Origin: Chromatiales bacterium
GTDB taxonomy: Bacteria; Pseudomonadota; Gammaproteobacteria; Chromatiales; Chromatiaceae
NCBI GenBank assembly: GCA_028280505.1
Contig: JANQLO010000011.1
Coordinates: 17,405-81,404 of the forward strand
Direction: 5' to 3'
Length of the DNA stretch: 64,000 bases
Both the position numbers and the translations under genes were made by a program. The stretch's first letter is position 1; every line of letters begins with the position of its first letter. Below the pieces are notes generated by a model, which saw nothing but the letters and a program-made list of their open reading frames with translations, had not been told where the DNA came from and did not search any database. Below are positions 9,444-17,736 of the stretch, one piece after another.

Positions 9444-10732
9444 ATCCCGGATCGAGCTGGATACAAGAGTTCTGGCGAATAGCCCTTCTTGTCGCGGTCG
9501 CCTGGGTCGCGGGCTCGGTTTTCGACCAGGTGGTTTTGTTCCTGCTGCTCGCGCTGCTGGCGTATACCTTCCGCAATCTGTTCAACCTGCAGCGCTTGGC
9601 AAATTGGCTGGGCGATCCGAACACCGAAGAGATTCCCATTCGATTCGGTGTCTGGGGCGATATCTACTCCCGCATTGCGCGGGTTGCTCGGCGCCAGGCT
9701 CAACGCGAAAAGCGTCTCTCCGCTCTTCTTCAAGAGTACACGTCGTCGACCTCGGCGTTGCCCGACGCGGCGGTCGCATTGGATGCCGAAGGACGGATTC
9801 GCTGGTTCAACGATGCGGCCAGCCGACTGTTGGGTTTTCAGGCGGCGAAGGACATTGGCCAACCCTTGCTGAATTTGTTGCGTGCACCGGAAATGGTGTC
9901 CTTTTTCCATAAACGAGACCATGGCGCCAGTCTGCAGATTACCGCGCCGGGCAATGCACAACGGCAGCTCGAGGTCCGCACGACGCCCTACGGTGAAGGT
10001 CAGACCCTTTTTCTGGCCCAGGATATTACCGAGCGCCTGCAACATGAGCGTATGCGCAAAGACTTCGTCGCCAATGTGTCACACGAACTGCGTACGCCGC
10101 TTACGGTTATCAGCGGTTTTGTCGAAAACTTGCAGGCGGACGAGCAAACGGATCCACGCTTGATGCGTCCATTGGAGCTCATGTCGCAGCAGGCGGAGCG
10201 GATGCGGCGTATCGTCGAAGATCTGTTATTGCTCGCGCGTCTTGAAAGTGAATCCACCCCGAGTCAATCGACGGAGGTCAACGTCAAGCACCTGCTTGAA
10301 ACTATTGCCGACGAAGGTCGGGCGTTACGCGATAACAGTCCCGTCATCGAGTGTGAAATAGAATCCGAACGCAAACTTCTGGGTGACGAAACGCAGCTAC
10401 GCAGCGCGGTAACCAATCTGATGGTCAATGCGGTGAATCATACCCCGGTCGAGGGTCGGGTTACGTTGTCTTGGCAGGACGATGGCGAAGAGAGCCGGTT
10501 GACGGTAACCGATACCGGCGAGGGGATCGCGACGGAGCATTTGCCCCGTTTGACCGAGCGTTTCTACCGGGTAGACACCGGGCGCTCGCGGGAACTTGGG
10601 GGTACGGGGCTCGGTCTAGCCATTGTGAAGCATATTCTCAGTCGCCATGACGCAAACTTGCAGATAGAGAGTCGCTTGGGTAGCGGTAGCCGGTTTCTGT
10701 GCGTTTTTCCCGCATCGCGTCTGGCTGCCTGA
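9440..10732 (+). CDS. phoR: Phosphate regulon sensor kinase PhoR
   Basis: The 430-residue membrane kinase begins with two closely spaced hydrophobic segments (residues about 13-45), then a linker, a PAS-like domain (DAAVALDAEGRIRWFNDAA, about 110-130), the phospho-acceptor region with VSHELRTPL and a HATPase domain with the N box (NLMVNAVNH) and GTGLGLAIVKHIL. It phosphorylates PhoB when phosphate is scarce, under control of the Pst transporter and PhoU. Translation starts at TTG 9440, overlapping the phoB stop by 4 bp, which implies coupling. Confidence 0.93.
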   Translation: MNPGSSWIQEFWRIALLVAVAWVAGSVFDQVVLFLLLALLAYTFRNLFNLQRLANWLGDPNTEEIPIRFGVWGDIYSRIARVARRQAQREKRLSALLQEYTSSTSALPDAAVALDAEGRIRWFNDAASRLLGFQAAKDIGQPLLNLLRAPEMVSFFHKRDHGASLQITAPGNAQRQLEVRTTPYGEGQTLFLAQDITERLQHERMRKDFVANVSHELRTPLTVISGFVENLQADEQTDPRLMRPLELMSQQAERMRRIVEDLLLLARLESESTPSQSTEVNVKHLLETIADEGRALRDNSPVIECEIESERKLLGDETQLRSAVTNLMVNAVNHTPVEGRVTLSWQDDGEESRLTVTDTGEGIATEHLPRLTERFYRVDTGRSRELGGTGLGLAIVKHILSRHDANLQIESRLGSGSRFLCVFPASRLAA

Positions 10733-10809
10733 TACACTTTTGGCAAAGACAGTCCGGGCACCAAGCATGCTGGACGCTCATGCCACGCTTCGTGGATTTA
10801 GAGGAAACG

Positions 10810-11523
10810 ATGGATACATCTGATATCAAGCACCATTACTCTCAACAGTTCAATGCCGATTTGGAGGCGATTCGCACCGAGGTCCTCGCAATGGGCGGCC
10901 TGGTGGAGAAACAGTTGAATATGGCGATTCAGGCGCTCAGCAAAGGGCAGTCGGAGCCCGCTGAGAGTGTTGTTTCGAGTGATTACAAGGTCAATGCCTT
11001 CGACGTGACGATCGACGAGCGTTGTACAAACATACTCGCGTTACGTCAGCCGACCGCCAGTGATCTGCGATTGGTACTCACGGTCATCAAGACCACGGCC
11101 GATTTGGAGCGTATTGGCGACGAGGCGAAGAGGGTCGCGCGTATGGCCATTCGCGCGGCCAGTGGCGATCATGGCCGTAATCTGTTCAGTCAGATCGCGC
11201 ACCTGGGTACCCAGGTCCAGCAAATGTTGCATCAGGTGTTGGATGCCTTCGCACGTATGGATATCGATGATGCGATCGAGGTTGCGCATGAAGACGTGAA
11301 GATCGACCGGGAATACGAAAACATCATGCGACAAAGCATGACCTATATGATGGAAGATCCACGCTCGATTCCGAACGTGTTGGATTTGATCTGGTCGGCG
11401 CGGGCGCTCGAACGTATCGGTGATCGTTGTTGCAATATCTCCGAGTACATCATCTATTTTGTTCGCGGCAAGGATGTTCGTCACGTCGGGCTCGATCAAA
11501 TGAAGAAAGAACTCAGCGAGTAG
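10810..11523 (+). CDS. phoU: Phosphate signalling protein PhoU
   Basis: PhoU links the PstSCAB phosphate transporter to PhoR and keeps the regulon off when phosphate is abundant. The 237-residue protein has the expected two PhoU helical repeats with the metal-binding-type acidic clusters (ERIGDEAKR and the ALERIGDRCCNISEYIIY element). The ATG at 10810 is preceded by GAGGAAACG; longer in-frame extensions into the phoR spacer lack support. No pst genes are in the window: phoU follows phoR after a 77-bp spacer that contains a small CCACG/CGTGG hairpin. Confidence 0.93.
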   Translation: MDTSDIKHHYSQQFNADLEAIRTEVLAMGGLVEKQLNMAIQALSKGQSEPAESVVSSDYKVNAFDVTIDERCTNILALRQPTASDLRLVLTVIKTTADLERIGDEAKRVARMAIRAASGDHGRNLFSQIAHLGTQVQQMLHQVLDAFARMDIDDAIEVAHEDVKIDREYENIMRQSMTYMMEDPRSIPNVLDLIWSARALERIGDRCCNISEYIIYFVRGKDVRHVGLDQMKKELSE

Positions 11524-11544
11524 GCTTCGGCGATGCTGATCTCG

Positions 11545-11602
11545 ATGCATCGTTTTGCCTAGTCGCGCCGTCTAGACGAGACGCGGCGGCATCACGATGC
11601 AT
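11545..11602. repeat. Long structured inverted repeat between phoU and deacetylase gene
   Basis: ATGCATCGT (11545-11553) pairs perfectly with ACGATGCAT (11594-11602). The interior folds again as an imperfect GC-rich stem around the palindrome CGTCTAGACG. The 58-base structure fills most of the 93-bp gap between phoU and the next gene. It lacks a T-run, so it may be a 3'-end stabiliser, a Rho-associated end, or a protein-binding site separating the Pho and polysaccharide genes. Confidence 0.5.
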
Positions 11603-11616
11603 TCGTATGTGAAACG

Positions 11617-12555
11617 ATGATTGCGAAGTTGGCCTCGGCGGTGATGGCGCGCCGTTCTCACCATACGTTGATTTTCCACCGGGTTTTGTCCGAGGTGGAT
11701 CCGATGTCGCCTGACGAACCGACGGCTTCGTGGTTTCACGATCTGTTAGTGCGATTGAAATCCAGGTTCGAGATCATCCCGCTCGGCGACGCAATCCAAC
11801 GAGCAGCCAACGGGGACTTGAAAGGGCGTACGCTGAGCATCACCTTCGACGACGGTTACGCCGATAACTGCACGGTCGCGCTACCTGTGCTGGAGCAGCT
11901 CGAACTGCCCGCGACTTTCTTCGTCGCCAGCGCCTTTATCGACGGTGGTCGGATGTGGAACGATTCCATCATTGAAACCTATCGTCGACTGGCGCCGGGA
12001 CCGCATCGGGTCGCTTTGGAAAAAGTAGAGACCATCGAGGTCGACGACTGGTCGTCCAGACGCGCCGCTGCCTCGGCCGCTATCGCAGCCTGGAAGCACT
12101 TGCATCCTGATGAACGCCAAGCCAGGGTCGATGAATTGGCCTTGCAGGTCGATGGATTGCCGAACGATCTTATGATGACCGGTGTCCAACTGCGGCGCAT
12201 GGCCGAATCGCCTTATGCGGAGATTGGTGGGCATACGCGTAATCATCCGATATTGGCAAGTTTGCCGGTCGAGCAGGCAGGTGTGGAAATCGAGGGTGGT
12301 AAGGTCGATCTGGAAGCCTTCATCGGTCGTCCCCTGCGCTTGTTTGCCTATCCCAACGGCAAACTCGGTCGCGACTATCGTCCGGAACATGCCGAGTTAG
12401 TGCGTGAGGCCGGATTCGACGCGGCAGTCGCGACAGATTGGGGGACTTTGGATAACTCGACCGATCTCTATTCGATTCCGCGTTTTACGCCTTGGCATCG
12501 AAACTACAATCGCTTCTTTATCGATCTTGCGCGTTGTCACTACGGCATGATCTAG
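11617..12555 (+). CDS. Polysaccharide deacetylase family protein
   Basis: The 312-residue protein has NodB-type motifs: SITFDDGYADN (catalytic and metal-binding Asp pair, about residues 73-83), GGHTRNHPIL with the H-x3-H metal site, and a later FAYPNGKLG block. Such enzymes remove acetyl groups from N-acetylated sugars in polysaccharides. There is no clear signal peptide, so it may act in the cytoplasm on lipid-linked or nucleotide-linked intermediates. It begins the first exosortase-A-associated region and its 3' end faces the asparagine-synthetase-like gene with 11 bp between stops. Confidence 0.87.
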   Translation: MIAKLASAVMARRSHHTLIFHRVLSEVDPMSPDEPTASWFHDLLVRLKSRFEIIPLGDAIQRAANGDLKGRTLSITFDDGYADNCTVALPVLEQLELPATFFVASAFIDGGRMWNDSIIETYRRLAPGPHRVALEKVETIEVDDWSSRRAAASAAIAAWKHLHPDERQARVDELALQVDGLPNDLMMTGVQLRRMAESPYAEIGGHTRNHPILASLPVEQAGVEIEGGKVDLEAFIGRPLRLFAYPNGKLGRDYRPEHAELVREAGFDAAVATDWGTLDNSTDLYSIPRFTPWHRNYNRFFIDLARCHYGMI

Positions 12556-12566
12556 CCGAACCTCCG

Positions 12567-14399
12567 TCAGGGTTCGTAACCCTGCGCAGTCAACCATAAT
12601 TCCAACATCATCAATACCCAGATGAATTCACCGTAGTAACCGGAATGCTGACCAAGATGCAGCTTTGACAACTGGTCAATAAAAGCGGGCTTAACATAGC
12701 GGCGACGTTTCATTCGCGACAGGTTATCGGCCGCCAACTCCTGCAGTCCCGGATGTTCGCTCATCCAGACGCCGAAAGGGAGACCGAATCCATGTTTGGG
12801 CTTGTTGATAATCTGTTCCGGCAAGAGATCCTTGACGGCGCGCTTGTAGAAGTCCCGCAGTTTGTTGCGGCGCATTTTTCGACCCGATGAAACCCGTGTC
12901 GAAAACTCGACCAAGCGATCGTCGAGCATGGGATACTCGACGTCGATACCGGCCAACTGGCACATGCGGTTGACCTTTCTCAGGTCATTGTCGGTCAAGG
13001 TGTGGTGCCAATCCAGATACAGCATGCGATTCAAGCGTGATGCCGATTGGGGTAGTTCATAGATCGCGCGTTCCAGTTGAGCCGGTTGTTCCGGGTCGGT
13101 GGTCTGCCACAAATCGTCGTTGAAAATCTCGCGGTGTCGGAATCGGTTCAGGAAATTGTATGCATGCAGGCGATCCGGTAGCGGAACGTTCGCCTGGCGG
13201 ATGTAACTTCGCGCTTTGTCGATTCTAGGTACGGCATTGACTATCGGAGCGTTCACCACAGGTTCCAACAGATAACGACGCGACCACTCGGGCAACCAGC
13301 CGTAACGTTCGAACACGGTTTGTTTGGCGTACCGCTCGTTACCTGCGAACAGCTCGTCACCACCATCGCCGGCAAGCAATCGCTCACGGCCGTCCGCCAA
13401 GGCGAAACGGGCGCAGAAGTAGGCGGGCAGGGCGGATGAATTACCGAAAGGTTCATCGTAAGCGGCCGCAATTTCCGGCAAGGCCGAGAGCACATCTTCC
13501 GGTGTTACATAGTAGGTGTTGAAATGGGTGCCGAAGCGTTCGCTCGCCATTCTGGCGTACTCGATTTCGTCGTAGCCTTCTGCGTTGAAACCGATCGAGT
13601 AAGTTTCCGGGTTAGCGCGGTGCTTGGCCAACAACCCGGCCACGGTCGAGCTGTCGAGCCCACCGCTGAGAAAGGCACCGACATCTGCGCCTTCGGCCAG
13701 GCGGGCAACCGAACTGCTGAGCAATCCCAGCATTTCTTCTCCCGCGTCTGCCAACGAGGTATCGGCATATTCGTCGAACGACGGTTGCCAATAACGCACC
13801 GGCTTCCACGCGTCACCTTCGAAAATCAGTGCATGGGCCGCCATCAGCTTGTTGATACCGCTGAAGATGGTGTTTGGCCCTGGCACCATATGAAAGTACA
13901 GGTAGTTGAATATCCCTTGGTCCGATAATTCGGGTCGATGGCCTAGCAGATGCGTCACCGCGGTTGCAGTCGGACCGAAAACCAAGCGGCGTTTGTCATC
14001 GCGGGCCCAGTACACGGGCATTTGCCCGAAACGATCACAGGCGATCAGCCCCCGTTTGTTGGCTTTGTCCCAGACGAAACAGGCAAAGCGCCCGCCGATG
14101 GCATCTAACAGCCCCGTGCCAAGTTGCCGGTAAGCATGCAACAAGGCGGCTGCCGGCCCTTTTTTCAGTTGGATATCGGCGTATTCGACATGCAACCAGT
14201 CGAGGTTGCCGCTCAATCCGCAATGCACGCCGCCATCCGACAGCAAAGTGCCTCCAACTACGGCGGCATTGATGGCTGGCTCATGCAGCAAGCCCGGCTT
14301 CTCACCGGCTCCGAGGTGTTCGAGGGCCTTGATCAACAGGGATTCATCGGAATCGGATGCCGGTATACCGACGCGGCCTGCAATGCCAGGAATGACCAA
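12567..14399 (-). CDS. Asparagine synthetase-like protein lacking the N-terminal Cys
   Basis: The C-terminal part is a clear asparagine-synthetase ATP-pyrophosphatase domain with the PP-loop SGGLDSST and the later GDGGDELFAGN block. The N-terminal half resembles a class II glutamine amidotransferase domain (CDRFG and FGPTA-like segments). The best start is TTG at 14399 (GGGAG seven bases ahead), which gives VIPGIAGRVG in place of the usual MCGIAG, so the Cys2 nucleophile is missing. The protein (610 residues) may therefore use free ammonia or amidate a different acceptor. Relatives occur in exosortase/PEP-CTERM polysaccharide clusters, which fits the neighbouring genes. A frame extending further upstream overlaps the carrier protein gene and was rejected. 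Confidence 0.85.
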   Translation of the reverse strand: MVIPGIAGRVGIPASDSDESLLIKALEHLGAGEKPGLLHEPAINAAVVGGTLLSDGGVHCGLSGNLDWLHVEYADIQLKKGPAAALLHAYRQLGTGLLDAIGGRFACFVWDKANKRGLIACDRFGQMPVYWARDDKRRLVFGPTATAVTHLLGHRPELSDQGIFNYLYFHMVPGPNTIFSGINKLMAAHALIFEGDAWKPVRYWQPSFDEYADTSLADAGEEMLGLLSSSVARLAEGADVGAFLSGGLDSSTVAGLLAKHRANPETYSIGFNAEGYDEIEYARMASERFGTHFNTYYVTPEDVLSALPEIAAAYDEPFGNSSALPAYFCARFALADGRERLLAGDGGDELFAGNERYAKQTVFERYGWLPEWSRRYLLEPVVNAPIVNAVPRIDKARSYIRQANVPLPDRLHAYNFLNRFRHREIFNDDLWQTTDPEQPAQLERAIYELPQSASRLNRMLYLDWHHTLTDNDLRKVNRMCQLAGIDVEYPMLDDRLVEFSTRVSSGRKMRRNKLRDFYKRAVKDLLPEQIINKPKHGFGLPFGVWMSEHPGLQELAADNLSRMKRRRYVKPAFIDQLSKLHLGQHSGYYGEFIWVLMMLELWLTAQGYEP

Positions 14400-14504
14400 C
14401 TGGAAACTCCCAAGAGATGGAAAGTGCCGTATTGTAGCTGGAGTCGGTCCGGCGGCGTGATTTGATGTGTGATTATCTGGGTGATCTTCCGTTGTTGTCC
14501 GGTT

Positions 14505-14513
14505 TGATATACT
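14505..14513 (+). promoter_or_regulatory. Extended -10 promoter element ahead of the carrier protein gene
   Basis: TGATATACT (14505-14513) contains the extended -10 dinucleotide TG, one base and TATACT (5 of 6 to TATAAT), 38 bases before the carrier protein ATG. No good -35 is visible, which is acceptable for an extended -10 promoter. It would drive the carrier protein and the two hydrolase genes. Confidence 0.45.
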
Positions 14514-14550
14514 GCGCCCGCATTTCAATATGGTTTGGAAACAGTTGCGG

Positions 14551-14796
14551 ATGACAACCTTTGAACAAGTAAGACAAATAGTCGGTGATGTATTGCAGCT
14601 CGGCGACAGAACACCGGGTCTAACACCCGAAACCCCCCTTCTGGGTAACATACCGGAATTCGATTCCATGGCCGTAGTCAGTGTCATTACCGCATTGGAA
14701 GACCAGCTTGGCATTTTTGTTGAAGACGACGACATCACCGGGGACACTTTCGAGACCTTGGGTAGCTTGACGGATTTCGTACAAACCAAGATGTAG
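14551..14796 (+). CDS. Acyl carrier protein, exosortase A system type
   Basis: This 81-residue carrier protein has the phosphopantetheine attachment site in PEFDSMAVVSV, with the modifiable Ser at residue 39, and the usual acidic four-helix pattern. It is not the fatty-acid AcpP, which has the DSLD motif and other neighbours. The company of an acyl-CoA ligase, a PLP decarboxylase and two hydrolases is the set described for type 1 exosortase genomes. It probably carries an acyl or aminoacyl group for polysaccharide decoration. The ATG at 14551 was chosen because the carrier fold begins there. A phosphopantetheinyl transferase lies at 22.0-22.6 kb. Confidence 0.88.
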   Translation: MTTFEQVRQIVGDVLQLGDRTPGLTPETPLLGNIPEFDSMAVVSVITALEDQLGIFVEDDDITGDTFETLGSLTDFVQTKM

Positions 14797-14807
14797 CGTC
14801 GGTTGAC

Positions 14808-15614
14808 GTGGAACGTGTCGTTCGCTTCATCAACGGGAAGGCCGGCAGGATTTTATGCTCCGGCTTCCTAACCCGACATTCCAAGAAAGGGGACAAGCTG
14901 TTTCTGATTGCGCCTCCTTTCGCCGAGGAAATGAACAAATCCCGCTATGTGCTTTCACGGTTGATATCGGCCCTGGCCGGTGCAGGCCACAGTGCCTTGC
15001 TGTTGGATTTCTACGGCACCGGCGATAGCGAAGGCGACTTCGAGGATGCGACACTCGATATCTGGCACGCCGATTTGGATGCCGTGGCCGATCAGTTCAA
15101 AGACGGATTTGAACTCGGCCTCATTGGGTTGCGTAGCGGCGCTTTGATCGCCGCACATGTCGCGCAACAGGGCGGCTTCGACTCTTTGATGCTATTGCAG
15201 CCCACGGCAGAGGGTCGGCAGCAGCTTGCGCAAATGTTGCGTCTGCGTGTTGCGGCAGCGATGTTCGGCGACGGACAGACCGAAACGGTTTCCGATTTAC
15301 GTGCTTTGTTGGCGAGCGGCCAATCGGTCGAGATCGCCGGTTACAATTTGTCGAGCCGATTGGCGGCAGACCTGGATACCTTGTCTTTAGGTGCAATGAG
15401 GCCAAAAACCTTATCGCCGGTGAATTGGATAGAGGTGGTGACCCAGGCCGAACGCGGATTGACACCGGTGAGCCGCAAGGTCATTGCCGCGTGGAACGAC
15501 GCAAAAATCGATGTCAGAGATGCGGTTGTCGAATGTGATCAGTTTTGGGCAACCCAAGAGATCGCTGTTTGTCCGGAATTAGCGCAAACGGCGGTGGCGA
15601 TGGTGTCGAGCTGA
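14808..15614 (+). CDS. Exosortase A system-associated hydrolase 2 (alpha/beta fold)
   Basis: The 268-residue protein has the family signatures APPFAEEMNKSR (about 35-46) and LLDFYGTGDSEGDF (about 65-78) of an alpha/beta hydrolase. The nucleophile elbow reads G-L-R-S-G (107-111), with Arg where Ser or Cys should be, so classical hydrolase chemistry is unlikely. A binding or acyl-transfer role with the carrier protein is possible. The start is GTG at 14808, 11 bp after the carrier gene, and hydrolase 1 follows 2 bp after the stop, so all three are cotranscribed. Confidence 0.84.
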   Translation: MERVVRFINGKAGRILCSGFLTRHSKKGDKLFLIAPPFAEEMNKSRYVLSRLISALAGAGHSALLLDFYGTGDSEGDFEDATLDIWHADLDAVADQFKDGFELGLIGLRSGALIAAHVAQQGGFDSLMLLQPTAEGRQQLAQMLRLRVAAAMFGDGQTETVSDLRALLASGQSVEIAGYNLSSRLAADLDTLSLGAMRPKTLSPVNWIEVVTQAERGLTPVSRKVIAAWNDAKIDVRDAVVECDQFWATQEIAVCPELAQTAVAMVSS

Positions 15615-15616
15615 GT

Positions 15617-16498
15617 ATGTCTACGATGACCGAACAGCCTGTCATTTTCAATTGCGCCAATGCCGATCTCGTCGGCATTCTGCATAGGCCCGATGAGATC
15701 GAAAGCGATGTCGGACTGTTGATCGTTGTAGGCGGCCCGCAGTATCGCGTCGGAAGTCACCGGCAGTTTGTTCTCCTGGCCCGCCAACTCGCATCCGAAG
15801 GCATACCCGTTTTTCGCTTTGACTATCGTGGTATGGGTGACAGCGACGGTGAACGCCGGTCTTTCGAGGACATTGACGATGACATTGCCGTAGCAATCGA
15901 GACCTTTCTGCACCAATGTCCAGCGTTGAACGGCATCGCACTTTGGGGGCTTTGTGACGCGGCGACAGCCAATGCCTTTTATGTCCACAATACGAAACAT
16001 TCCATCGTTGTCGGACAGGTCGCGCTGAATCCCTGGGTGTTTACCGCCGAAGGAAATGCCGAGACCTATCTTAAGCATTATTACGGGCAGCGTTTCTTGA
16101 GTTGGGCGTTCTGGCGCAAGGTGTTGACGTTAAAGTTTGATCTCCTGGGGTCGGCCAAGAGCTTTCTCGGCAAGGTCCGAAGTGCCTCGGGTAAGAGAAA
16201 CAAGTCGCACTCGACATCTCATCGATCATTACCGCAACGATTGTGTGACGCGCAGCTTTCGTTCTCGGGCCCGACTTTGATCATACTCAGCGGACAAGAC
16301 CTTACCGCAAAGGAATATGTGCATCGGGTCGGTGAAACGACGGCCTGGCGCGAATGGCAGCAATCCGATTCTGTCGAAGTGCGGACTCTAGAGGCCGCGG
16401 ATCACACGTTTTCGCGCGCGGTCTGGCGTGACCGGGTGGCGGCCTGGACACGTGACTGGTTGTTGGCGCTGCCGGACTCGCGAGTGGAAAAACACTAG
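15617..16498 (+). CDS. Exosortase A system-associated hydrolase 1 (alpha/beta fold, Cys elbow)
   Basis: The 293-residue protein contains the hallmark VVGGPQYRVGSHRQF (about 38-52) and FDYRGMGDSDG (about 68-78) of this exosortase-linked family. The nucleophile elbow is WGLCDA, placing Cys113 where serine hydrolases have Ser. A late Asp (SGQDLT) and His (AADHTFS) complete a plausible Cys-His-Asp triad, suggesting thioesterase or acyltransferase chemistry. ATG 15617 was chosen because upstream sequence encodes the end of hydrolase 2; ATG 15626 is an alternative. Its stop faces the decarboxylase stop with 5 bp between them. Confidence 0.86.
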   Translation: MSTMTEQPVIFNCANADLVGILHRPDEIESDVGLLIVVGGPQYRVGSHRQFVLLARQLASEGIPVFRFDYRGMGDSDGERRSFEDIDDDIAVAIETFLHQCPALNGIALWGLCDAATANAFYVHNTKHSIVVGQVALNPWVFTAEGNAETYLKHYYGQRFLSWAFWRKVLTLKFDLLGSAKSFLGKVRSASGKRNKSHSTSHRSLPQRLCDAQLSFSGPTLIILSGQDLTAKEYVHRVGETTAWREWQQSDSVEVRTLEAADHTFSRAVWRDRVAAWTRDWLLALPDSRVEKH

Positions 16499-16503
16499 AG
16501 GCG

Positions 16504-17736
16504 TTATACCAATACCTGTACCGGGGGCGGGTGGCCCAGAAACAGGTGGGGACTTGCGGTATAGCCATAGGCGCCGGATTGCAATACGACCACCAGGTCG
16601 CCCACGTCTGCGGCACCCAAATCCATTTTGTCTCCAAGAATGTCCAGGGGCGTACAAAGCGGGCCGACCACGCTCGCTGTTTCGCGCGGTGCCGCGCTGA
16701 CCTTGTTGGCGATAAGAACGGGGTAATTCTTACGGATGACCTGACCGAAATTGCCGGATGCTGCGAGGTGGTGATGCAAGCCGCCATCGGTCACCAAGTA
16801 GGTCGTACCGCGCGAGACTTTCTTGTCCAGGATTCGGCACACGTAGACGCCGGCCTCGGCGACCAGATAACGCCCGAGTTCGATCACGATCTCGATGTTG
16901 CCGAGACGTGATTCACATTCGGTGAGACGCTGTTGCAGATTGTCCGACACCGAAGTCAGGTCGAGGCGGTTTTCACCCGGAAAATAGGGCACGCCGAATC
17001 CGCCACCGATGTTCAGGGTCTCCATTTTTTCCGGTGCGTCTTCGGCCAGGCGGTAAGCCAGTTCGAAGGTTGCGGTTTGTGCCTCGATCAGACTGTCCGG
17101 ACGGAGATTCTGCGAACCGCTGAAGATGTGCAAACCTCGGAAATGTCCATCGGATTCGCCGATGCGCTTGAGTACCTGCGGTACACGCTCGGCATCGATA
17201 CCGAAGGGTTTCGGGCCTCCGCTCATCTTCATGCCCGAGGACTTAAGCTCGAAATCGGGATTGACGCGTACCGCCAGATTGGGAACGATGCCCAAGGCGT
17301 CACCGATGAGTAGGGCCCGTTCGAGCTCGTTTTCGGATTCGAGATTCAGCGTGATACCGGCTGAAATAGCAGCAGCCAGCTCATTATCGTGCTTGCCCGG
17401 ACCGGCGAAGCTGATATCCGCGGGTCCGGTGCCGCTATCCAACGCAATCTGCATCTCGCCGGCAGAAGCGACATCGAGACCGTCGACCAGGCTTGCCATG
17501 TGGTCGACCACCGCCGGCATCGGATTGGCTTTCATGGCGTAATGCAGGGAAACGCCGTCAGGTAGCACTTCTCGCAGCTCACCGACACGGCGCGCCATCG
17601 CCTCCCGGTCATAGGCAAAGAAGGGCGTACGTCCGACACGTGATGCCAGTTGAGTCAACTTCATGCCGCCGACGATCAATTCATCATCGATAACCGGAAA
17701 CTGCATCAGTGGGGCGTGTATTGGTTTTTCAGCCAT
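16504..17736 (-). CDS. PLP-dependent decarboxylase, exosortase A system-associated
   Basis: The 410-residue protein is a fold-type III PLP enzyme of the diaminopimelate/ornithine decarboxylase type. The PLP lysine is in HYAMKANP (Lys69), with the glycine-rich phosphate site NIGGGFG and the VGPLCTPLD Cys motif of the active site. It would decarboxylate an amino acid or an aminoacyl derivative whose product may be loaded onto the neighbouring carrier protein; the substrate is not readable. The ATG at 17736 overlaps the ligase stop by 8 bp (ATGGCTGA), so translation is coupled. Confidence 0.88.
   Translation of the reverse strand: MAEKPIHAPLMQFPVIDDELIVGGMKLTQLASRVGRTPFFAYDREAMARRVGELREVLPDGVSLHYAMKANPMPAVVDHMASLVDGLDVASAGEMQIALDSGTGPADISFAGPGKHDNELAAAISAGITLNLESENELERALLIGDALGIVPNLAVRVNPDFELKSSGMKMSGGPKPFGIDAERVPQVLKRIGESDGHFRGLHIFSGSQNLRPDSLIEAQTATFELAYRLAEDAPEKMETLNIGGGFGVPYFPGENRLDLTSVSDNLQQRLTECESRLGNIEIVIELGRYLVAEAGVYVCRILDKKVSRGTTYLVTDGGLHHHLAASGNFGQVIRKNYPVLIANKVSAAPRETASVVGPLCTPLDILGDKMDLGAADVGDLVVVLQSGAYGYTASPHLFLGHPPPVQVLV

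Noticed and set aside
14400..14789. N-terminal extension of the asparagine-synthetase-like gene to 14789
   Set aside because: It would overlap the carrier protein gene on the other strand, and the added residues are not related to the amidotransferase fold.
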